Shown here in pieces: positions 25,501 through 40,779 of a stretch of 64,000 nucleotides of DNA (positions are counted from its first letter, which is position 1; each line of letters starts with the position of its first letter). The stretch covers positions 109,500,549-109,564,548 of the forward strand of contig CM043953.1 of NCBI GenBank assembly GCA_014529385.2, written 5' to 3'. The DNA comes from Adiantum capillus-veneris (lineage: Eukaryota > Streptophyta > Polypodiopsida > Polypodiales > Pteridaceae). Under the pieces are notes generated by a model, which made no database searches, was not told where the DNA came from, and was given only the letters and a program-made list of their open reading frames with translations. The position numbers were made by a program, and so were the translations under genes.

Positions 25501-26514
25501 CACTGTCTATATACAAAGAAGGCTAAGGATGGTAGTTGGCTGATCCTTATTTTGTATGTGGATGACATGTTGATTGCTGGCAAGCACTTGGAAGAAATTT
25601 CAGCTTTGAAGTCAAAGATGGCAAAATCGTTTGACATGAAAGACATGGGTGAGGCAAGTCATATACTTGGTATGCGCATTGAGAGAGACAGATCAAAGAA
25701 GTTGATTTGGTTATCTCAAACAGAGTATATTGACAAGGTTTTACAACGTTTCAATATGGAGAAGGGAAAGGCACTGAGTGTTCCATTGCCACCATATGTG
25801 AAACTTAGCAAACAAGATTGTCCTGTGTTTGAGGAAGAACAGGCTGAAATGGATAAGATTCCATATGCGTCTGCAGTGGGTAGTTTGATGTATGCAATGA
25901 TTGCTACTCTCCCAGACATTGCATTTGCAGTGGGAGTAGTAAGTCGATACATGTCAAACTCAGGCAAGAAACATTGGGAGGCAGTGAAAGCAATATTGAG
26001 ATACCTGAAAGCTACAAAGAGTATGCGTATATGCTATGGGAGTCAGGGGCTAAGTGTAAAGGGTTTTACAGACTCAGATTATGCAGGTGACTTAGACAAC
26101 CGAAGGTCTACGTCAGGGTATGTCTTTACATTGGCTGGTGGAGCAGTATCATGGCGTTCTAGATTACAAGATTGTGTTACTCAGTCTACTACAAAGGTTG
26201 AATATGTTGCAGCATCAGAGGCATGCAAAGAATCAATTTGGCTTAATCAACAAGTAACAGATTTGGGAATCAAAGAAGAGATGCCTGTGTTATATTGTGA
26301 TAGTCAAAGTGCTATACAATTGGCTCGCAATCCATTTTATCACTCAAAGACAAAGCATGTGGATGTGAAGTATCATTTCATCAGGGAAATGCTCGAGGAT
26401 AAGCAACTTCAGCTTGTCAAAGTTCACAACACAGAAAATCCTGCTGATCTACTTACAAAAGGACTTCCCTCAGAGAGCTTTGCGCATTTTCGCAAGCAGT
26501 TAGGTGTAGGGTAG
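22548..26514 (+). pseudogene. Copia B gag-pol polyprotein, broken
   Basis: An ATG at 22548 starts gag (MAGSQDIALYNIKKLDGTNF). Two frame breaks between about 22640 and 22715 separate this from the long frame 22696-25359. That frame carries gag, a CCHC knuckle (CYHCGKKGHMKRDC, 23236-23277), protease DSGA (23488), and integrase. The integrase has an HHCC zinc region from 23872, then Asp at 24054 (HSDLCG), Asp at 24244 (RTDNGGEY) and Glu at 24352. The start of reverse transcriptase follows. TAA 25357-25359 replaces the usual Glu of QPEGF. The same frame then continues with LKSLYGLKKSPRAWY, the YVDDM active site (25555-25569) and RNase H (DSQSAIQLARN, TKHVDVKYHFI), stopping at 26514. Domain order PR-INT-RT-RH is Copia, resembling Tnt1. 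It would need repair in three places to be functional. Confidence 0.93.
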
Positions 26515-26591
26515 TACATCACTTCTCTACATCTCTTGTATATTAGCTTGTAAAGTAGCGTCTCTCACACTTAAAGTACCACATTGGTCTT

Positions 26592-26603
26592 TAAGTGGGA
26601 GGT
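26592..26603 (+). other. Copia B polypurine tract
   Basis: AAGTGGGAGG followed by T lies directly before the 3' LTR, where plus-strand synthesis would be primed. Confidence 0.8.
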
Positions 26604-26795
26604 TGTTGGGGTATAAAGCCCAATGTGGTCGCCCACGTAAGTGGGCGGGCCGCCAGGTATGTACACATATTCTTTTGTAAAAACCTAATAAGAACTCACT
26701 ATGCTCTATACATTACAGTAGAGCGAGTTCACCATATCGTCGTGCTCTTCTTCTCGCACTCTCTCTTGCGTCACACTTCCGCTCGTACTCCTTCA
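26604..26795 (+). repeat. 3' LTR of Copia B
   Basis: Starts TGTTGGGGTATAAAGCCC and ends TACTCCTTCA. Same length as the 5' LTR, with about seven substitutions. Confidence 0.95.
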
Positions 26796-26800
26796 CTAGT
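26796..26800. repeat. Copia B target-site duplication, right copy
   Basis: CTAGT. Its first four bases are also the terminal CTAG of Helitron 2 (minus strand). Confidence 0.95.
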
Positions 26801-26817
26801 ATAGCCGGCGGCTTCGC

Positions 26818-26819
<2 letters not shown>

Positions 26820-26873
<54 letters not shown>
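26820..26873. repeat. (CT)n microsatellite
   Basis: About 27 CT units immediately inside the Helitron 2 hairpin. Confidence 0.97.
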
Positions 26874-26875
<2 letters not shown>

Positions 26876-26940
26876 CCTGCGTCACTGTGTTTCCTGAACG
26901 GTGCAGGCGACACTACCGGATTAATCTGCTGTTGCTGCGT

Positions 26941-27885
26941 TGAGAGGCGAAAGTGAAAAAATAGACCCGGTGGCCTCTACACCAAGACTATGCACAATGG
27001 CCTCATCATGGGAGGTACACAATAGGGGCACCACCTAGCAAGATATGCGGCTAGGACGCATACATATACACAATGAAACATGCCATGGAAAACAATTTCA
27101 AGATCCACGTCCAAATGTGGAATGGGGTGGTCGGAGAATAAGGTGAGAGGAGTGGTGAGTGAGTGAGAATGGGCTCGCTACTCGTGCATGTAGTAAGGAA
27201 GGTGCATGTAGTAAGGAAGATAATGAGGTCAAGGAAACATGCAAGTATACTCACTGCTCATACAAGAGGTGGCGAATCCGCACACCTCAAGATGGAAGTA
27301 GCAAGATGATAGGAATATGAGAGGGAGAGAGAGAGTGTGTGTGTATGGTGACGACTCCTCACACCTTAACATAAGCAGAAAAAAATGGCAAGGAGCAAGC
27401 ATATACCATACTCACAATGGGATGCATCCAAAGCGACACAAGGTATGGCACCAAGATGGAGCGTGTTGATTGCTTGCAAAAGATAAATACAATAGGTAGT
27501 GTATGGCAAGAAGATGAGAAGGGAACAAGATTGTAGGAGGCATAATGGAGAGATGGGAGTTGATGGCGAGGAATATCATGAGGGTGTCCACCCTTCTTCT
27601 TCTTGAAATTGTGCCTTCAATCCTTAATTACAAGTGGTGTGGAGGTATGGTGCTCATTTTTGTGCATGGTGATGGTGTTGTGATTATGTGATTAGGGTTC
27701 ATGCTACAAGCACGTAGCACAAGGGTGTGTATGGATAGGTGTGTGTGTGTGCGTATTCCTCCACTAGTGAGCTCTCATGGCCTCCTTATATAGGGAAGGA
27801 GGGGAGGATTTATCAATATTTCTAATTAGGGTGAGTGTCCCACTCTGGTGATTAGGAAAATGGGGTGCATGTGATTGTGGCTACA
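26941..27885 (-). repeat. LTR-like repeat, copy 1 (3' LTR in minus orientation)
   Basis: Starts TGAGAGGCGAAAGTG on plus (minus end CTCTCA) and is nearly identical to 28168-29095, offset 1227 bp. It has an 18-bp internal duplication (GTGCATGTAGTAAGGAAG) that the other copy lacks. Confidence 0.7.
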
Positions 27886-28167
27886 ATGTGAGCATGATGT
27901 AGCTTGTGCCTTGCTTTTACGCTTGCGGGGATGATGAGAAATGTAAACAATTTGAGTAGGGAAAAAGGGTCTTACCACTTCTTCTATGCTAACAATACAA
28001 CACCCTGGCAAGAGTGTCTTGATGACTTGCGTCAAATCTTCTTGAAGCTCCTCCTCTTCAGTGGTCCAATTAGAGAATTCAAGAAGCTACTCGTCCATGA
28101 AGAGAAGTAAACATGTCAGCCTTGTAAAATGAAGGTTTCAAGAGCCCTCCTCAGTGGGGGCACCAAA
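27886..28167 (-). mobile_element. Short internal region between two LTR-like repeats (TRIM/LARD-like)
   Basis: Read on the minus strand, the upstream repeat ends CTCTCA and is followed by TTTGGTGCCCCCACTGAGG. This resembles the LTR-end/primer-site junction of some plant Gypsy elements. Only about 282 bp separate the two repeats and there is no polymerase gene. It is probably a non-autonomous retrotransposon or the product of a large internal deletion. I found no target duplication, so a plain tandem duplication remains possible. Confidence 0.45.
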
Positions 28168-29095
28168 TGAGAGGCGGAAGTGAAAAAATAGACCCGGTGG
28201 CCTCTACACCAAGACTATGCACAATGGCCTCATCATGGGAGGTACACAATAGGGGCACCACCTAGCAAGATATGCGGCTAGGACACATACATATACACAA
28301 TGAAACATGCCATGGAAAACAATTTCAAGATCCACGTCCAAATGTGGAATGGGGTGGTCGGAGAATAAGGTGAGAGGAGTGGTGAGTGAGTGAGAATGGG
28401 CTCGCTACTCGTGCATGTAGTAAGGAAGATAATGAGGTCTGGGAAACATGCAAGTATGCTCACTGCTCATACAAGAGGTGGCGAATCCGCACACCTCAAG
28501 ATGGAAGTAGCAAGATGATAGGAATATGAGAGGGAGAGAGAGTGTGTGTGTGTATGGTGGCGAATCCGCACACCTTAACATAAGCAGAAAAAAATGGCAA
28601 GGAGCAAGCATATACCATACTCACAATGGGATGTATCCAAAGCGACACAAGGTATGGCACCAAGATGGAGCGTGTTGATTGCTTGCAAAAGATGAATACA
28701 ATAGGTAGTGTATGGCAAGAAGATGAGAAGGGAACAAGATTGTAGGAGGCATAATGGAGAGATGGGAGTTGATGGCGAGGAATATCATGAGGGTGTCCAC
28801 CCTTCTTCTTCTTGAAATTGTGCCTTCAATCCTTAATTACAAGTGGTGTGGAGGTATGGTGCTCATTTTTGTGCATGGTGATGGTGTTGTGATTATGTGA
28901 TTAGGGTTCATGCTACAAGCACGTAGCACAATGGTGTGTATGGATAGGTGTGTGTGTGTGCGTATTCCCCCACTAGTGAGCTCTCATGGCCTCCTTATAT
29001 AGGGAAGGAGGGGAGGATTTATCAATATTTCTAATTGAGGTGAGTGTCCCACTCTGGTGACTAGGAAAATGGGGTGCATGTGACTGTGGCTCCCA
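28168..29095 (-). repeat. LTR-like repeat, copy 2 (5' LTR in minus orientation)
   Basis: Matches 26941-27885 almost throughout. The outer end is at about AGCCACAGTCAC on the minus strand. Confidence 0.7.
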
Positions 29096-30104
29096 TCTTG
29101 TCTCCTCATTATTTAAAATACCAGAGTCAATAGAGAGAGAAGAAGAGAGAATGTGGGTAGGATGTAGAGGATATGCGATATTTACAATAGTCTAGATTTG
29201 GCTAGACATAAGCTTATTAGGGAGAGAAGAGAGAGGTAAGAAATTTATAAGAGAGGTTGTCGAAGGTGGATAGTTGTTGATGAGGATGGATCCTCCAAAA
29301 ATGGTGATAGAATCACTCTAGACTAGCCAAGACCTCATTAAAAGATCCTTGTCTCTTGTAATCATGCTTGAAGACTTGTAGAACCATAGCCATTCTAGAG
29401 GGAAGAAAATTGGGAATGGCCTGTGTCACTATTACACGAAAAAACTGGGGTCCCCCACAAAAATCATAGCTCCGCGTTCATAACTCCAAAAATTATGAAA
29501 AACATTGAGCTAAAAGTTGAGCTCACGAGTTACATCTTTCATGTTGAACACTCCTTCAGATTCGAGATTCTTCTCTACTTAAAAAATTCAGCCAAATAAT
29601 GTATTATTTGTGGTTGCAAAGGTCTTTTTTTTTTGTGGTCCCCTTTGAGTGGACTTTTCTCTTGCCTTCAAGTGTAAGCTCCTTCATGTGTATGAAAACA
29701 TGACCTAGAGTTTTGAAAAGATTGGCAATCATCTAGATGAGATATTATTGAAATTTGAAAGTGGGGTTGAGGTTTGAAAATGAAAACTAGTGATGAATAA
29801 AATATTTGGTAGGGTGGAATAATATATATACATGAAAAATATATTAGAAAATACTAAAAATATATATAATATAATTTAGAATATATATATTTAATATTTA
29901 AGGTCAAAAAAGAGATCAACAAAGAAAGCTTATTTATGCTACATCGTGATTGATTAGCATAAGTCTTATTTATTTAATAAAGGCTACAACGTTTGTGAAA
30001 AAGGGAAGAAAAATCAAAAGTAACTTATATAATAGGAAATATTTTTGGTAAAAGAGAAAAAATATATGGGGGGTTCTCATGCATGGAAAGCTTGCCTCAG
30101 CGTG
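29096..30104. other. AT-rich Helitron 2 interior, no gene
   Basis: Contains ATATAT-rich tracts around 29815-29900 and no supported coding sequence. Confidence 0.6.
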
Positions 30105-30128
30105 TGAGGGGGGGGGGGGGGGGGGGGG
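30105..30128. repeat. Poly(G) tract
   Basis: A run of more than 20 G just inside the Helitron 2 5' end. Its length may be affected by sequencing error. Confidence 0.9.
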
Positions 30129-30168
30129 ACCGGAATTCCCTCCCCCTTTATCTATTAGTATAGATAGA

Positions 30169-30469
30169 TATACAACTAGCTTTTTAAAAACAAGATATAT
30201 TACTCTAGGGTTATTCTAGGGTTTGTTGGAGATTCTCCGTCTTTGTCATTAGGGTTGTAAATGGAGGGTTGTGTAGCGGGGCAAAATGTGGGCTATGTTT
30301 GCTAGAGGTCGAGGGCACTAAGTGCTTGGAGGGTGGCATTCTCTATGGTGAGCCACTAAGCGGCTCCTGCCTCTTTTCCTACAGACTTCCTTTGCCAGGC
30401 CCTAACTTTTTTGGACCTGGTGGAAGCTGTCCCTTGAGGCCTTGTGAAGGGCACCAATGACAATTCAGC
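30169..30469. other. Unassigned sequence between Helitron 1 and the 351-bp array
   Basis: No gene is recognised. The open frame at 30269-30460 has no motif. Confidence 0.4.
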
Positions 30470-31540
30470 CTCTCTTCGATTCCTGTGGTACTTGGGGAGA
30501 TGGGCCAAAGGCGGTGAGAGCACTCACCTCTCTACTATCTAGTCGAAACCTTTGGTCCCTTTGCTTTGCAATGTGTGGGTGCATATCTCATCTAGATATC
30601 CTATTCCTTAGTGTTCAGTTGGTCTATTTCTTTGATGATGGTGATGGTGTTTCTATGGCCCGTGGGGACTGGTGATGGTTGGGGACCTCAAGCCTCACCC
30701 ATTCAGCGATGACTAATGTTGGCAATTTCCTTTGGGGGATGATGATGATGGTGGTTCTATGGTCTGCACGTCGGTGATGGGGACCTCAAGCCCCGTCCAT
30801 TCTGCGACTAGTATTGGTGGGCTCCTTCGATTCCTGTGCTACTTGGGGAGACGGGCCAAAGGCGGTGAGAGCACATACCTCTCTACTATCTAGTCGAAAC
30901 CTTTGGCTCCTTTGCTTCGCAATGTGTGGGTGCATATCTCATCTAGATATCCTATTCCTTAGTGTTCAGTTGGTCTATTTCTTTGATGATGGTGATGGTG
31001 TTTCTATGGCCCGTGGAGATAGGTGATGGTTGGGGACCTCAAGCCTCACCCATTCAGCGATGACTAATGTTGGCAATTTCCTTTGGGGGATGATAGTGAT
31101 GGTTGTTCTATGGTATGCACGTCGGTGATGGGGACCTCAAGCCCCATCCATTCTGCGACTAGTATTGGTGGGCTCCTTCGATTCCTGGGCTACTTGGGGA
31201 GATGGGCCAAAGGCGGTGTGAGCACTCACCTCTCTACTATCTAGTCAAAACCTTTGGCCCCTTTGCTTCGCAATGTGTGGGTGCATATCTCATCTAGATA
31301 TCCTATTCCTTAGTGTTCAGTTGGTCTATTTCTTTGATGATGGTGATGGTGTTTCTATGGCCCGTGGGGACCGGTGATGGTTGGGGACCTCAAGCCTCAC
31401 CCATTCAGTGATGATTAATGATGGCAGTTTCCTTTGGGGGATGATGGTGATGGTGGTTCTATGGTCTGCACGTTAGTGATGGGGACCTCAAGCCCCATCC
31501 ATTTTGCGACCAGTATTGGTGGGCTCCTTCGAAGGAAGAG
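30470..31540 (+). repeat. Three-copy tandem repeat, 350-351 bp
   Basis: GGGAGA(T/C)GGGCCAAAGGCGG occurs at 30495, 30846 and 31196. Each unit also carries CTCATCTAGATATCCTATTC, GATGATGGTGATGGTG and GGGGACCTCAAGCC. Short open frames repeat with it, but no protein family is recognisable. Confidence 0.85.
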
Positions 31541-32153
31541 CTTGCATGTGGAAAATGGGAATTCTTCCATGACAGTCAAGGCTTAGCCTAGTTTTTTCTT
31601 GTTGATGGTCGGATATGCAGGGTGGCTCCCTTGTGAGCCATGTTTTTTTGGTTTGGGTAAGGGCTCCTTGTAAAACCCAATGGTTTGGTGCATTTGAATA
31701 TTTGGTTATTATTGCAAGCTTGGCTAGGAATATTGATGCTGATGTAAATGTGCATGCCCTATGTTTGAATGTTGAGCATGAATTATCATGTAATTTTTTT
31801 GGTTCTGTTAATACAATCTACTTCACTATTGTGAGTATTGCAAATAAAATAAAATATATTACATGAGAGTTTCCTGCTAACCTCATTGTCCCCCCTAGAT
31901 TCTCATCCCTTTTGCTACCTCTTGTTGTGTCCCGACTCCCCCCCCCCCCCCCCCCCAAAAAAAAAAAACATCAAAACCAAAGCACAACCAAGTGCCACAT
32001 GTTTCTCCAATAGCCCCTCAATAGCAATCCTTGTAGTCTTGTGAATTTTGTCACCAATGTCAGTGTCTTCTGAGTGAAACATGTACGATTGCGTCTCAAG
32101 AAAAGCGTTCCGTTCACATAGCTTTTCCCTTGGATATCCAACCCCCACGGGGG

Positions 32154-32197
<44 letters not shown>

Positions 32198-32438
32198 CAT
32201 TGAAACAAGGAATCCCTTCTTTGTTTTAGTGCTTGTCTAAATACGAGAGAAAGAGTGATGATCCCCTCTCAGATTTTATCAGCTTTGTTTTTGGTGCATA
32301 CATACTTGTTCAATTGCGTTGTCCTCTACCAACATGTGTAAGGGAGCTTCTCATGTAGACTTCCCCACGCGCTTATAACTACTTCCCAATTAGGCTCATT
32401 GAAAACCTCAACAGCAATTGTTTTGCAATTGCATTAAG

Positions 32439-32485
<47 letters not shown>

Positions 32486-32646
32486 TATGTGTATGTGTAT
32501 GTGTATGTATGTAGAGCTTGTCACTAGGACAGTTTCATGTGCATTCAAACACTTTGGGTTACAACATGCATTAGATAGTCAAATCACACCTAAATTGGAT
32601 AGAGAGATAAATTAAGAAATTTTAACAGATTCCCATAATTGTAAGA
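31541..32646. other. Unassigned sequence with homopolymers and microsatellites
   Basis: Holds a C-run followed by an A-run (about 31936-31970), a GA tract (32158-32194) and a CA tract (32440-32483). The end near 31800-31865 has a LINE-tail look (AATAAAATAAAATATATT). No gene is supported. Confidence 0.45.
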
Positions 32647-33950
32647 CTAGTACAACGGCGCCGCCTTCGGCGGCGGCACCGCCTCCGGCGATGCTATGTG
32701 AATGAGGGCAGACACACTTGCATGTGCCTATATGAAGATTTAACAGCACCATAGCTGACTCAACCAGTGCTTCCAAACTCCATGTCATTAGCACCACCTT
32801 GTTCGTCTGAGTCAGCAGTACTATAGGGCATAGTAGCTTTGCGCCCTAGCTTCCTAACCTAAACTTGGCTGGCTCTCCCAACCTGGACAACATTGGGACA
32901 TGTTCGCTTTCCATCAATTGAAAACATCCCAGAGCATATGTGATTGCATCTAGAGAGACACCCTACCTCGCTTCGCTTCTTTTGAAAAACGCCCTTAGCT
33001 CTTTGGCCCTACCCAAGTTGGGCATATCTCCTAGAGACAATATCTCCGCACTTTTTGTGCTTATGAACTACACCACATTTGGCATATATGTTGATCAAGG
33101 TAGTTTCAAGCATGATGGCAACATCACGTCCGACGGTGCTATGTGGATTTTCTTAGCTTGGACATGCCAGCACTATGTACATGCAATTCCTTTGGGTAGG
33201 CCAGAGAAGCAGCCATGAAAGACATGGTTGTCATAAAGCCCATGTGCCCAAGCTAGCTAACTTTGTCCACCCCTCCTTAGGCCCCTGTCACACTAGGACG
33301 GGCGCCCATGGGGGTTTTGCAGGGACGGGCATCATCTTTATGTCACACTGGGTTAAAAATAAGATGTTGGCCCTTTGCTATAGCCAACAGGCGCGTTGGC
33401 CAAGTGGTAGTGCGTGCGCGTTTCTAGCTGACAGACAACGTTCAAATCCAGTCGCTCGCGTTCCCACCTGTGCTTTTTCAGTTGGCCATCGTTTTGAGAA
33501 GATGGCCGGCCTCGCTTGCCCGCCCCTCTGACAACACCTCGCGGCCAACTTTGCCTTTTTTCCCCAGCGAATAGCGTCGCGTCAACTCAGCTTGGGCTGC
33601 TTTTGCTCGTCCCAGAGTGATAGGGGCCTTATTCACCTATTGCTTTGTTGATGATGAAGTTGCAGAATGATGCCTAGATTCCTTCTCCTCTTCCTGGTTT
33701 TTGAAGCCGAGCTTGCTTTGTGTTCTCATGGCTCCAAGCCCATGTGACCCTTGTTGACAGATCATTTTCACCACATGGGGGGAGGGAAACCGACAGTGGT
33801 AATGGCACGCACCTCTCTCTATCTCTCTCTCTCTCTCTCACTATGTGTACCAGTGTCGCCAAGCTGCAAAGCTCACTGGCTAGAGCAAGCAGCTTGCAAC
33901 ACATGGGGGGGGGGGGGGGGATCCCTTGCCCTTTTTATATATAGTACAGA
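32647..33950 (-). mobile_element. Helitron 3, short non-autonomous, 1304 bp
   Basis: On the minus strand the 5' end is TCTGTACTATATATAAAAAG with host A before it (33951). The 3' end is a GCCGCC-GAA-GGCGGC hairpin followed by GCCGTTGTACTAG with host T after it (32646). These match the terminal pattern of Helitrons 1 and 2. Inside are a CT tract (33811-33842), a G-run (33906-33920) and a tRNA-like segment. There is no protein gene. Confidence 0.7.
33390..33460 (+). other. tRNA-like segment (possible SINE head)
   Basis: A box-A-like TGGCCAAGTGG (33397-33407) and a box-B-like GTTCAAATCC (33440-33449) lie about 33 bp apart, as in tRNA genes. I could not fold a convincing full cloverleaf with acceptor stem. 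It is more likely a tRNA-derived SINE remnant than a working tRNA. Confidence 0.4.
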
Positions 33951-34335
33951 TGAGGATTGAAGGGTTTTACAGTAAATTTATCTCCATGTTGTCGGTTTTC
34001 TCACCTTCAAATTTAAAACTCAGACGTAAATCTCAAAATTTGTAGGTGGGATTCCATTAAACCTCGTTTTTTTTCGAGCTTCGGTCTCACCATCGGTAGA
34101 GACCCATATTGACAAAAAACAATGCATCTAACGTTCTCTTTCCCCCTTTATTCGCCTATTGGCATGTTGCTTAGTTGATGTCAGATGATGAAGCTTCAAA
34201 ACAATGCCTCGATTCCTCCTCCTAGTTTTTGAAGTCGAGCTTGCACTGTGTTTTCCTGGGTGCCATGTCACCCCCATTAGCAGATCGTTTTCTCTATGTG
34301 GGGGTAGGGGAAACAAAGACGATAGTGTTAAACAC
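33951..34335. other. Unassigned spacer
   Basis: No gene. Text around 34190-34340 resembles 33670-33830 inside Helitron 3 (GCCTCGATTCCT...GAAGTCGAGCTTGC), so part of it is a diverged copy of that element. Confidence 0.5.
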
Positions 34336-34336
34336 C

Positions 34337-34382
<46 letters not shown>

Positions 34383-34651
34383 ACACACACACACAATTTA
34401 AAGCTTTTCATTTCCTTCTTTGTACTCATCAATTGTTCTCGTGTGCATAGCCTTTGTCGCTTCCCATGCCGATGTCCACCCCGCCATAGCCTTCCCCTTT
34501 TCCAACCCAAGTACATATTATTTGTACAGTATAATTAGCTCCCTTCCTTTTAATAACTCAATTCTTGCTCGCTCTTGCCTCCAAAATTCTCTCGTGACAT
34601 GCATACAATGCATTTCCCATGCAGCACCTCTTCAGAGCTTCTCTATCATTT

Positions 34652-34709
<58 letters not shown>

Positions 34710-35090
34710 GCGCACACACGCGCACACGCACACACACACACACAACATGCAGATCTAATTCTTGACAGGTGTGATCCGTTTTTGAGTGCTTAACATGTAA
34801 TTTGTCACAAATTACCTCGCAAAAAAAGTCGATTATGTCTGAAAATAATGAAGCGATTCATCTCCATGGCCTACATAACCAACTCAAATTCTAGTTTTCA
34901 GATCATAACAATGAGTCTTCTTATGAAAAGCTACAGATTTCTTGATCTTTGGAGGAATTTAATCTCAAGACCAGTGGTATTTTGGGAATTTTGAAAATTT
35001 TGAAGGGAATTTATGACAAAATATTCTGGTAATTTTTGATTTAAAGTTAAGGATTCTTTTTTGGGAATGAGGCTTTGCACTCTTCTTCTT

Positions 35091-35172
<82 letters not shown>

Positions 35173-35213
35173 ATCAATGGGCGTAGTGTGAAGATCAAAG
35201 GCTCAAGCCCCCT

Positions 35214-35304
<91 letters not shown>

Positions 35305-35515
35305 AATAGAGGCATGTGTCGCCGGGGATGCAAACACACTCACACACAAACAACGATGCGCTTTGCCTATCTCATGCCTGGCTACACACGTGGACCTCAA
35401 AGCATCTTGACTCTCTCTCACTCTCTCTTAGCCAATCGTGACCTCTGTCACTGGCGATGCAGACTACACTTGCCTGAACGACCTGTTGTTGCTGACATGT
35501 GGCAAGGAGGGGGGA

Positions 35516-35589
<74 letters not shown>

Positions 35590-35590
35590 G
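34336..35590. repeat. Microsatellite cluster, (CT)n, (CA)n and poly(C)
   Basis: CT/CG/CA tracts at 34336-34395, CT+CA at 34651-34743, CT then about 30 C at 35096-35170, CT+CA at 35216-35300, and CT at 35518-35587. The CT tract generally precedes the CA tract on the plus strand. All long Ser-Leu or Arg-Glu frames here are artefacts. Confidence 0.95.
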
Positions 35591-37520
35591 TGTAGTCCTC
35601 TCGCTGATCGCAGGGCTACAGTGCACACAACCGGGACTGGCCGGATGAAGGAGGTAGCACCATGTGGCAGTCGAAAACCCTTCCCCTTTTATCTATAGTA
35701 TAGTTTATGACTACATATCATTGAAACAAAAAAGATTATGACTACATTTTGCAACATGCATGAGAAAGTCAAACGACACCTAGATTGGATAGCGAGATAT
35801 TTTGACACATTCCTATTATAATTTCACATTTCACATTTTAGATTAGGGTAAAGGGGCGGGCACAAGGTGAGCTCGTCAAATTACGAGCTCTATGCTATGC
35901 TATTTTTAGCTTAGGAGGGTGCAATATAATGAGAGGCGTCTTTGTAGCAAAAGCCATAGTGCCAATGATGCAGCACGCAGGTGTGGAATGATGCTATGAA
36001 ATATTCTGTGTGTAACAAAAGAGGCCACTAGTAGGGAGCCACTGAGGGGCATAACTAGAGCTCACTTGCGAGTAAGGCTCGAACCCCAAATCTGAGGATC
36101 ACGCAGCTTTCAATACTTCAGCTAACTACTCCAGCACACGGGGGATGACGTTTTAACTTTGGAGCAAAACTGTTCTATAATTGGGGTCGGCGCGTCCCAA
36201 GACAAGGACACGGTTTTTACTCATCCCCTTTACCCTATGACTACATCACGAGCTACTATGAGGGAGGGACTTCATACACCTAGCTAGGTGCCTTGGGTCG
36301 AGGGACTTCGAGACGAGATTTGGTTAAAATTGGAACTGAAAGTTTATCAATCCCAATGTCACTCATAAGTAATACTAGCTCATGATCTTGGAGGCTAATA
36401 GGATGCCAAGAATGCAAATCACGATTATATCTATAGTTATTTTCAATCTCCTAAAGGCTAATGCTCATGATTTCTCTCCGAGGGTCCACTATTAAGAACC
36501 CCCTTATATAGTGTGCGTTCACAAGAAATTAAAAAAAAAACCTTATGTTTAAATGTTGACATGAATAGATTGACTCCTCTTTTTGGCCTGCCCCAAAGGG
36601 GGGAGGCCTTAGTGATGGTTTTTCTTTTTGCTAATGAAAAAGATAAGATTATTTAAAAAAAATATAATGTTTTCTTTTTAAATGTTTTAAAAAACACTAT
36701 ATGTCATGATTAGATCTTTGGCTCGTTTAAACATGCATAATTTTTTGATGGGTTAACAAGCATAACCTATATAATCACGCAGATGCTTAATCATGTAAAA
36801 GAGACTCATGAATCGTATTTGTGTAGCTCTGGGGATAAGGAAATCTATCTATTCTATTCTATGATTAAAAAGAATGGGGACTTTATACGTGTTTGGATAT
36901 CCGAGCTTGGGGGAGGACTGACGAGAGAGAAAGAGCGAGAGAAATCAATGCTATGTACGTATCTTCTTGCATCTGCCACACTAGCAAAACACGTCCTTTT
37001 TTTCATTCTCCACAATGTTTGTATGCTCTGCCTTGCCTCTGAATCCTGATGTTCTTTTCCTAAAGGTCACGCTATAGGTGCTCATCGATGACATGCATGT
37101 ACTCCCACTCTTGCAACTAGTAGTAGAGACATGAGTTTGCATAAATTGCAGAGGGCGCTATATGAGCATTTGTGGGGGCAGCGAAGGTGCCCATGGTGGA
37201 GGCCACTGGCCAGCACAAGCAAAGAAATGAGCAAGGTGCCATCTGAGGCGTGACTGAGGACCGATGGTGCTCACTACTGAATCTCAAAAAGCCGCACACA
37301 TCACTATTATAAGTAAAGAATTAAATCTTTTCTATAATCAAAGAGAAAGGTATCTATGTATCACTCATTGAATCATTGCAGTTCTCTGTCCTCTGTAACT
37401 CTCTTCTCCTCCATCGCGTGCAACTTACTGCTCCTCTGTCGATGTAGTCTTCCATCACAAGCAACTCGCTAACTTTCTCCACTCCACATCCATCATCTTC
37501 CAACACTCTCTGCACTAAGC

Positions 37521-37523
<3 letters not shown>
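35591..37523. other. Unassigned, probably decayed repeats
   Basis: At about 35675-35705 the minus strand reads CTATACTATAGATAAAAGGG, a third Helitron-head-like sequence, but with AC instead of TC. A box-B-like GGTTCGAGCC lies on the minus strand at about 36090. A possible LINE tail lies near 36590-36660. No gene is recognised; the frame at 36783-37049 has no motif. Confidence 0.4.
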
Positions 37524-40757
<3,234 letters not shown>

Positions 40758-40779
40758 ATACACTCCAAGAGGTTGTGTG

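Larger units (their letters stand above)
21262..26795 (+). mobile_element. Copia element B, complete LTR retrotransposon
   Basis: A 5534-bp element with two 192-bp LTRs, a 5-bp target duplication (CTAGT), a tRNA-Met primer site, a gag-pol reading region and a polypurine tract. I count seven differences between the LTRs (about 96% identity), so the insertion is not very recent. The internal gene has two frame breaks in gag and one stop in reverse transcriptase. Confidence 0.95.
26796..30164 (-). mobile_element. Helitron 2 (non-autonomous), inserted in the head of Helitron 1
   Basis: On the minus strand the 5' end reads TCTATACTAATAGATAAAG with host A before it (30165 is T on plus). The 3' end is a GGCGGC-GAA-GCCGCC hairpin (about 26805-26820) followed by GGCTATACTAG and host T. 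Insertion between A and T without a target duplication fits Helitron behaviour. The terminal CTAG is duplicated by the Copia B insertion. There is a (CT)n tract next to the hairpin (26820-26873) and a G-run near the 5' end (30105-30128). No Rep/helicase gene is present. Confidence 0.7.

Noticed and set aside
33390-33460. Functional tRNA gene
   Set aside because: Boxes A and B are present but the acceptor stem and anticodon arm do not pair convincingly. Kept only as tRNA-like.
35675-35705. A fourth Helitron with its 5' end here
   Set aside because: The terminus reads AC rather than TC, and I could not find a matching hairpin-CTAG end.
36040-36135. tRNA gene on the minus strand (GGTTCGAGCC)
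   Set aside because: A box B is present, but box A is poor and no cloverleaf or acceptor stem could be drawn. At best a SINE remnant.
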